Positions 59,339-64,000 of a DNA stretch of 64,000 nucleotides are shown here, one piece after another (within the stretch, counting starts at the first letter, position 1; every line of letters starts with the position of its first letter). The notes under the pieces are model-generated. The model was not told where the DNA came from, did not search any database, and was given only the letters and a program-made list of their open reading frames with translations. This stretch comes from an uncultured Bacteroidia bacterium (lineage in GTDB: Bacteria; Bacteroidota; Bacteroidia; Bacteroidales; UBA932), in contig CADBFO010000001.1 of NCBI GenBank assembly GCA_902794005.1, forward strand, positions 58,422-122,421, written 5' to 3'. The position numbers and the translations under genes were made by a program.

Positions 59339-61557
59339 GAAAAACCCTGATCGCCCTGGCCCTCCTCTGCTGCACCGTTTCCCATGCGCAGGAGCGCCTG
59401 ATCGACTATGTCAATCCTTTTGTCGGCACCGACGGCTTCGGGAACGTATATCCCGGCGCACAAATTCCCTTTGGCGGCATCCAGATCAGCCCCGACACCG
59501 ACGATTTCGACTACGACGTAGCGGCAGGCTACAAATACAGCAAACCCACCATCATGGGATTCAGTCTCACGCACCTCAGCGGCACCGGCATTCCGGACCT
59601 GGGAGACTTCCTTTTCGTGCCCGGAACCGGGACGCCGAAATCGGCCACCGGAACGGACGAGGATCCCGACAGCGGCTACCGATCCCGCTTCAGCCACAGC
59701 CGGGAAGCCGCCTCTCCGGGCTACTATACGGTTGATTTGCTGGACTATGGCGTAAAAGCCGAGATGACGGCAGCCTCCCGCAGCGGCATCCTCCGCTTCA
59801 CCTACCCCGCGGCCGATTCCGCCTTCGTGATGGTCGATCTGAATCACACGCTCCGCTGGAAATGCGAATGGTCCTCCGTGCGTCTGCTGGACGAACATAC
59901 CTTGATCGGCAGTAAAATCGTGGCCGGATGGAACCCCGACCGCTATGTTTATTTTGCCGCCCGCTTCTCGGAACCCATCCGGGATCTTGTGATCCTGCAG
60001 GACGGGGAACCGGTCATCTACAACACCAAACGCTTCCGCAGCAGCCTGGAAGCCTGGGGACGGAACCTGCAGGCCTGTGTCCGCTTCAGCACGACCGAAG
60101 GGCAGCAGGTGATCGTCCGCACGGCCGTTTCCGCCGTGGGAACCGACGGGGCGCTCCTCAACCTCCGGGAAGTGGAAGGGAAAAGCTTCGAGCAGATACG
60201 CAGCGAAGCCGAGGAGCTTTGGGAAAAAGAGCTCGGCAAATACCAGCTGGACCCCGCATGCGACCGGGCCACAAGGGAGACTTTCTACACCAGCGTGTAC
60301 CGGACCGCGCAGCATCCTTTCCTGTTCCAGGATGCCGACGGCCGCTTCCGTGAGCACGACAAGACCATCGGCAAGGCGGAAGGCTTCACCAACTACACCA
60401 CCTTCTCGCTTTGGGACACCTACCGGGCCTTCCATCCCCTGCTCAACCTGGTGAACCAGCCCCTGCAGGCCGATATCGCCAACTCCATGCTGGCCCACTT
60501 CGACAAGAGCACGGAGAAGATGCTGCCCATCTGGTCGTTCTATGGCGGGGAAACCTGGTGCATGATCGGGTACCACGCCTGCTCCGTGCTTGCCGACATG
60601 ATGCTCAAGGGCGTGAAAGGCTTCGACTACGAGCGGGCCTACCAGGCCATGAAAACCACCGCCACCAACCCCCACTACGACTGCATTCCCGAATACACCG
60701 CCCTGGGCTACGTTCCCTTCGACAAAGAGAAGGAATCGGTGTCCAAGACCCTCGAATATGCCTACGACGACTGGTGCATCGCCCAGGTGGCCAAACTGCT
60801 GGGGCACGAGGAGGATTATGCGTTTTTCATCGGCCGCAGCCGCAATTACCGCAATCTGATAGACCCGGAGACCAAATACATGCGCGGAAGGGATTCCGAG
60901 GGTAACTGGCGTACGCCTTTCGCCCCCATCGCCTATCAGGGTCCCAACAGCATCCACGGCTGGGGAGACATTACCGAAGGTTTTACCATGCAGTACACCT
61001 GGACGGTTCCCCACGCCTTCGAGGACTATATGGCCATTGCCGGCAAAGATTTCCTGCGGAAGCGGCTGGACAGCCTTTTCGAGCTGGAGATGAGCGACGA
61101 CATCCCGGGCGCCCACGACATCTGGGGACGCATCGGCGGATACTGGCATGGAAATGAGCCCTGCCACCACGTGCTGTATCTGTATAACAAGCTGGGCAAG
61201 CCTGAATCCTGCCAGAAATGGGTACGTTACGTGGCCGACCACTTCTACGGCAACACGCCCGACGCCCTGAGCGGCAACGACGACTGCGGACAGATGAGCG
61301 CATGGTACATCTTCAACTGCATGGGGTTCTACCCGGTGTGCCCCGGGAGCAATGAATACGAACTGGGCTCCCCCTGCGTCCCCGGACTGAAAGTGCGCCT
61401 CTCGGGCGGTGGAACACTCAACGTCCGTACCAAAAACTGGTCGAAGGAGCATGTCTATGTGAAAGCCGTTTACCTGAACGGACAGAAAGTAAAAGGAACC
61501 ACCATCCGTTATGAAGACATAAAGGATGGCGGCGAATTGCTGTTTGTGATGAAATAG
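59335..61557 (+). CDS. GH92 alpha-mannosidase (second of two)
   Basis: A 740-residue GH92 protein with a signal peptide ending in SHAQ. It shares the family frame: YVNPFVGTDGFGNVYPGAQIPFGGIQISPDT, GFSLTHLSGTGIPDLGD and GFTNYTTFSLWDTYRAFHPLL. It differs from its neighbour around the acid (TEGFTMQYTWTVPH), in HGNEPCHH, and in a Trp-rich strand where the first enzyme has a histidine-rich one. The metal/base region GNDDCGQMSAWYIFNCMGFYP is intact. The two are clearly diverged paralogues rather than recent duplicates, so they probably attack different mannose linkages in sequence. The ATG at 59335 overlaps the upstream stop. Confidence 0.95.
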   Translation: MRKTLIALALLCCTVSHAQERLIDYVNPFVGTDGFGNVYPGAQIPFGGIQISPDTDDFDYDVAAGYKYSKPTIMGFSLTHLSGTGIPDLGDFLFVPGTGTPKSATGTDEDPDSGYRSRFSHSREAASPGYYTVDLLDYGVKAEMTAASRSGILRFTYPAADSAFVMVDLNHTLRWKCEWSSVRLLDEHTLIGSKIVAGWNPDRYVYFAARFSEPIRDLVILQDGEPVIYNTKRFRSSLEAWGRNLQACVRFSTTEGQQVIVRTAVSAVGTDGALLNLREVEGKSFEQIRSEAEELWEKELGKYQLDPACDRATRETFYTSVYRTAQHPFLFQDADGRFREHDKTIGKAEGFTNYTTFSLWDTYRAFHPLLNLVNQPLQADIANSMLAHFDKSTEKMLPIWSFYGGETWCMIGYHACSVLADMMLKGVKGFDYERAYQAMKTTATNPHYDCIPEYTALGYVPFDKEKESVSKTLEYAYDDWCIAQVAKLLGHEEDYAFFIGRSRNYRNLIDPETKYMRGRDSEGNWRTPFAPIAYQGPNSIHGWGDITEGFTMQYTWTVPHAFEDYMAIAGKDFLRKRLDSLFELEMSDDIPGAHDIWGRIGGYWHGNEPCHHVLYLYNKLGKPESCQKWVRYVADHFYGNTPDALSGNDDCGQMSAWYIFNCMGFYPVCPGSNEYELGSPCVPGLKVRLSGGGTLNVRTKNWSKEHVYVKAVYLNGQKVKGTTIRYEDIKDGGELLFVMK

Positions 61558-61561
61558 GAAA

Positions 61562-62464
61562 CTACTTCCAATAGCCTGAGGCCCGGACTGCCGCTTTTTG
61601 CAGGATCCGGGCTTCTTTTTCGGTGATTTCGTTCTCCGTTCCCTGGTTGCGGAAAGCGTTTCCCTTGACGCTGACACCCAAAACCGGACGGATCAGGGTT
61701 TCGAACCACACACAGGCCGTAGCGTAGCGGCCATACTTGTAATCCATGTGGAAACCGTCGCGGGTGTATTCCCGCTCGGTTTTCAGCTTGCCTCCCCGGA
61801 GGGCCTGCACGGCCACACCGGAAGGAATCACCACGGGAATGTCGTAATCCTGCCGCAGTTTTCTTACACAGGATTCAATACAGGTGTACATCAACTTCTG
61901 ATCGTAGGTATAGTTGGCGAAATTGCGGCTTTCGTAGTCTTGCGCATAGGCCCAGGTCTGATGCCACACAATGGTGGCCCGGGGATTCCGGCAATTCTGC
62001 CGCACAATTTCGATCAGCTTGGGCAGCCAGGGGTCGTAACTGTCCCATCGGCCGCTTTTGGGAGAACCCTGCTGCAGGGTAATGATGTCCCAGGCTTCGT
62101 CGCCCAGGCCATCCATGAAACTGCCCTCCTTGTAGCGTTTTACCGCTTCCCAGCAGTTGTCCACCGACTTCGAATAGACGTACTCGTGTCCCTGGGTTTC
62201 ATATTCGGTACAGTGCCGCTCCAGCGTACAGCCGCCGATATAGAGCCGCCCCAGAATCACATTGTGGATCCCGGCGGCTTCCAGCAGCCCGGGCAGATAC
62301 TCCGTTGCATCATCGGAAAAAGAGTTGCCGATGGCCAGGATCCGAAGCGTGTCGGGGCTCTGCGGCAGCGGATAGTTGGGATAAAACGTCAGTTCCTGGG
62401 CCTGCACCCGGAAAAGGGACAGGAGCAGAACGAAAAGCGTGATCAGACGATATTTTTTCATCAT
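61562..62464 (-). CDS. DUF4886 (SGNH-hydrolase-like) secreted protein
   Basis: A 300-residue protein with a signal peptide ending in VQAQ. The block-I motif ILAIGNSFSDDATEYLPGLLEAAGI is characteristic of DUF4886, a relative of SGNH/GDSL hydrolases, with Ser in GNSFS. DIITLQQGSPKSG and the DGFHMDYKYGRYATACVWFETL region near the end carry the expected Asp-x-x-His-type dyad. It may be a carbohydrate esterase, but activity is not established. Its start overlaps the XRE regulator's stop by four bases, so the two are co-transcribed. Its 3' end is four bases from the convergent GH92 gene. Confidence 0.85.
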   Translation of the reverse strand: MMKKYRLITLFVLLLSLFRVQAQELTFYPNYPLPQSPDTLRILAIGNSFSDDATEYLPGLLEAAGIHNVILGRLYIGGCTLERHCTEYETQGHEYVYSKSVDNCWEAVKRYKEGSFMDGLGDEAWDIITLQQGSPKSGRWDSYDPWLPKLIEIVRQNCRNPRATIVWHQTWAYAQDYESRNFANYTYDQKLMYTCIESCVRKLRQDYDIPVVIPSGVAVQALRGGKLKTEREYTRDGFHMDYKYGRYATACVWFETLIRPVLGVSVKGNAFRNQGTENEITEKEARILQKAAVRASGYWK

Positions 62465-62670
62465 TCTTCGGGTCTGAATTCCAGGATATCACCGGGCTGG
62501 CAGTCCAGGGCGCGGCACAGCGCCTCCAGCGTGCTCAGCCGAACCGCCTTGGCCTTTCCGCACTTGAGGATGGAAAGGTTCGCGGGGGTGATTCCCACTT
62601 TCTGCGCCAGCTCGCCGGAAGACATTTTCCGGCGAGCCAGCATGACATCAATATTGGTAATGATGGGCAT
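62461..62670 (-). CDS. Small XRE-family helix-turn-helix protein
   Basis: A 69-residue Cro/CI-type DNA-binding protein consisting of almost nothing but the five-helix domain. ITNIDVMLARRKMSSGELAQKVGITPANLSILKCGKAKAVRLSTLEALCRALDCQPGDILEF fits the YozG-like subgroup. Such proteins often accompany small membrane proteins (DUF2975); here the neighbours are a flotillin gene (six bases upstream) and DUF4886. Target genes are unknown. Confidence 0.9.
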   Translation of the reverse strand: MPIITNIDVMLARRKMSSGELAQKVGITPANLSILKCGKAKAVRLSTLEALCRALDCQPGDILEFRPEE

Positions 62671-62676
62671 GACGGG

Positions 62677-64000
62677 TTACTTTTCTTCTCCTGCGGGCTG
62701 TTCCTCCGCTTTCTGCCCCTTCAGGTAAGACGGCAGTTCCATGCCGGCCATTTTGAAAAGGTCGTCCAGCGGGGGGACGGATTTCATCATCCCGGAAATG
62801 AAATTGGAAGTGGCGGTTTTGCCGTTGACGCTGTTTCCACCGTCCCAGACCGTCACCTTGTCGATGTTGATGCCCTTCACGGCCTCGACCTGGGTCTTCA
62901 CCAGTTCGGGCAGCTTGTCGGCAATCATCATCAGGACAGCCTTCTGGGCATCGCCCTCGGCGGCGTTCACCAGGTTCTTGAAACCGTCGGCCTGCTTGGT
63001 GAGGATTTCCAGCATACCCTTTGCCTGGGCGTCCATCCTGGCGAAGATAGCGTCGGCCTCACCCTTGGCCTTGCGGCGGATCTGCTCGGCCTCGGCCTCC
63101 GCTTCGATGATTTTCTTCTGCTTGTCAATCTCTGCGGCAACCACGATGTTGGCCTTCTGAGTGGCTTCTTCGCGTTCGGCACGGGCCAGTTCGGCGTCGC
63201 GCTCGCTCTGGTAGGCCTCTTCCAGGGCCTTGGCGGCCTGCACCTTTTCGGCGGCGACGGCCAGACGGTCGGCTTCTGCCGTCTTCTGACGGCGGAGCGC
63301 ATCGGAGTTGGCAATCTCGATCTTGGCGCTGTTCTCACCCTTCACGGCATCGGCATCGGCGGCGGCCACGTTGACACGGGTGTCCTTGTCGGCCATGGCC
63401 TTGCCGGTTTCACCGTAACGGTTCTGCTCGGCCACGCTCTTCTTGGCGTCGTTGATGGCCTTGGCGGCGGCTTCCTTGCCCAGCGCCTCGATATAGCCGG
63501 ATTCGTCACGGATATCGGTGACGTTCACGTTGATCAGTTTAAGGCCGATTTTGCGGAGCTCGGCTTCCACGTTGGCGCTGACGTTGGCGAGGAATTTGTC
63601 GCGGTCGGCGTTGATTTCTTCGATGTCCATGGTGGCGATTACCAGACGCAGCTGGCCAAAGAGGATGTCGGTGGCGATGCTCTGGATGCTGTCCACGCTC
63701 AGGCCCAGCAGACGCTCCGCGGCGTTGGTCATGTTCTCCGGCTCGGTGGAAATACCCACGGTGAAGCGGCAGGGCACGTCCACGCGGATGTTCTGCTTGG
63801 AAAGGGCATTGGTGAGGTTGCATTCGATGGAGATGGGCTTGAGGTCCAGGAAGGCATAATCCTGGAAAACAGGCCAGATGAAGGCGGCGCCGCCATGGAT
63901 ACAACGGGCCGACGAAATGGATCCGGTGGCGTTCTTGCCGGTTTTACCATAGATGACAAGAATCTTGTCCGAAGGGCAGCGGCGGTAGCGCTTGAGGATG
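62677..64000 (-). CDS. Flotillin/SPFH-domain protein (5' part off window)
   Basis: About 440 C-terminal residues are visible, and the frame runs past base 64000 without a start. The SPFH domain shows KRYRRCPSDKILVIYGK, GGAAFIWPVFQDYAFLDLKPISIE and LTNALSKQNIRVDVPCRFTVGIST. After it comes a long Ala/Glu/Lys-rich coiled coil (about 200 residues, with repeats such as AEAEAEQIRRKAKGEADAIFARMDAQAKGMLEIL). The final domain runs KVTVWDGGNSVNGKTATSNFISGMMKSVPPLDDLFKMAGMELPSYL, as in YqiK/FloT-type flotillins. Flotillins scaffold membrane microdomains. An N-terminal membrane anchor is expected just outside the window. A GTG at 63783 is internal, not the start. Confidence 0.93.
   Translation of the reverse strand, partial: ILKRYRRCPSDKILVIYGKTGKNATGSISSARCIHGGAAFIWPVFQDYAFLDLKPISIECNLTNALSKQNIRVDVPCRFTVGISTEPENMTNAAERLLGLSVDSIQSIATDILFGQLRLVIATMDIEEINADRDKFLANVSANVEAELRKIGLKLINVNVTDIRDESGYIEALGKEAAAKAINDAKKSVAEQNRYGETGKAMADKDTRVNVAAADADAVKGENSAKIEIANSDALRRQKTAEADRLAVAAEKVQAAKALEEAYQSERDAELARAEREEATQKANIVVAAEIDKQKKIIEAEAEAEQIRRKAKGEADAIFARMDAQAKGMLEILTKQADGFKNLVNAAEGDAQKAVLMMIADKLPELVKTQVEAVKGINIDKVTVWDGGNSVNGKTATSNFISGMMKSVPPLDDLFKMAGMELPSYLKGQKAEEQPAGEEK

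Overview
The window looks like a chromosomal piece of a Bacteroidota bacterium, most likely an uncultured gut or rumen Bacteroidales with a fairly GC-rich genome. The evidence is a SusC/SusD pair, many signal-peptidase-II lipoproteins, FISUMP, DUF4290 and DUF6057 proteins, a Bacteroidetes-type histone H1-like protein, and promoters of the Bacteroidetes type (TTTG, 19-21 bases, TAnnTTTG). Genus-level placement is inference only. Coding density is very high: many neighbours overlap by 1-22 bases, no gene-free stretch exceeds about 205 bases, and I saw no tRNA, rRNA, CRISPR array, insertion sequence or prophage.

The left part (1 to about 30.4 kb) is mostly housekeeping. It holds ffh (cut by the left edge), a DUF6359-like lipoprotein and cardiolipin synthase. 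A small plus-strand operon follows (acyl-CoA ligase, cytidylate-kinase-like protein, tyrosine phosphatase), then a minus-strand operon (C11 peptidase, SppA, AddB). Next come a DPP III lipoprotein and a Xer recombinase, a 57-residue histone-like protein, rplY-pth, tpiA, and an acetate-kinase-type / phosphate-butyryltransferase-type pair. After these are a short ComEC-like protein, ApbE, a FISUMP lipoprotein, the DUF4290-ftsK-lolA operon, and addA.

The right part (about 30.4 to 61.6 kb) is a carbohydrate-utilisation region. A LacI-family regulator is followed by susC-susD, which end at a strong terminator. A second plus-strand operon encodes a small lipoprotein, a DUF6057 membrane/TPR protein, a beta-propeller lipoprotein with a CXXCH haem-type motif, GH31 and GH3. 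An eight-gene minus-strand operon (56986 down to 45255) encodes a metallophosphoesterase, GH29, an EEP-fold phosphodiesterase, a GH127-like enzyme, GH28, a very short GH28-like protein, an ADP-ribosylglycohydrolase-fold lipoprotein and a GH106-like enzyme. Two overlapping GH92 genes diverge from it. Together these suggest breakdown of a complex plant or host glycan with galacturonate, rhamnose, arabinofuranose, fucose and mannose, possibly phosphate-decorated. The substrate is inferred from family membership, not shown.

The window closes with a DUF4886 protein, a small XRE-type regulator and a flotillin gene cut by the right edge. The points most worth follow-up are the unexplained CXXCH-propeller/DUF6057/lipoprotein trio inside a glycosidase operon, an acetate kinase homologue whose acyl-pocket Phe is Ala next to a Ptb-type enzyme, and a 100-base structured intergenic repeat at 18310-18409.
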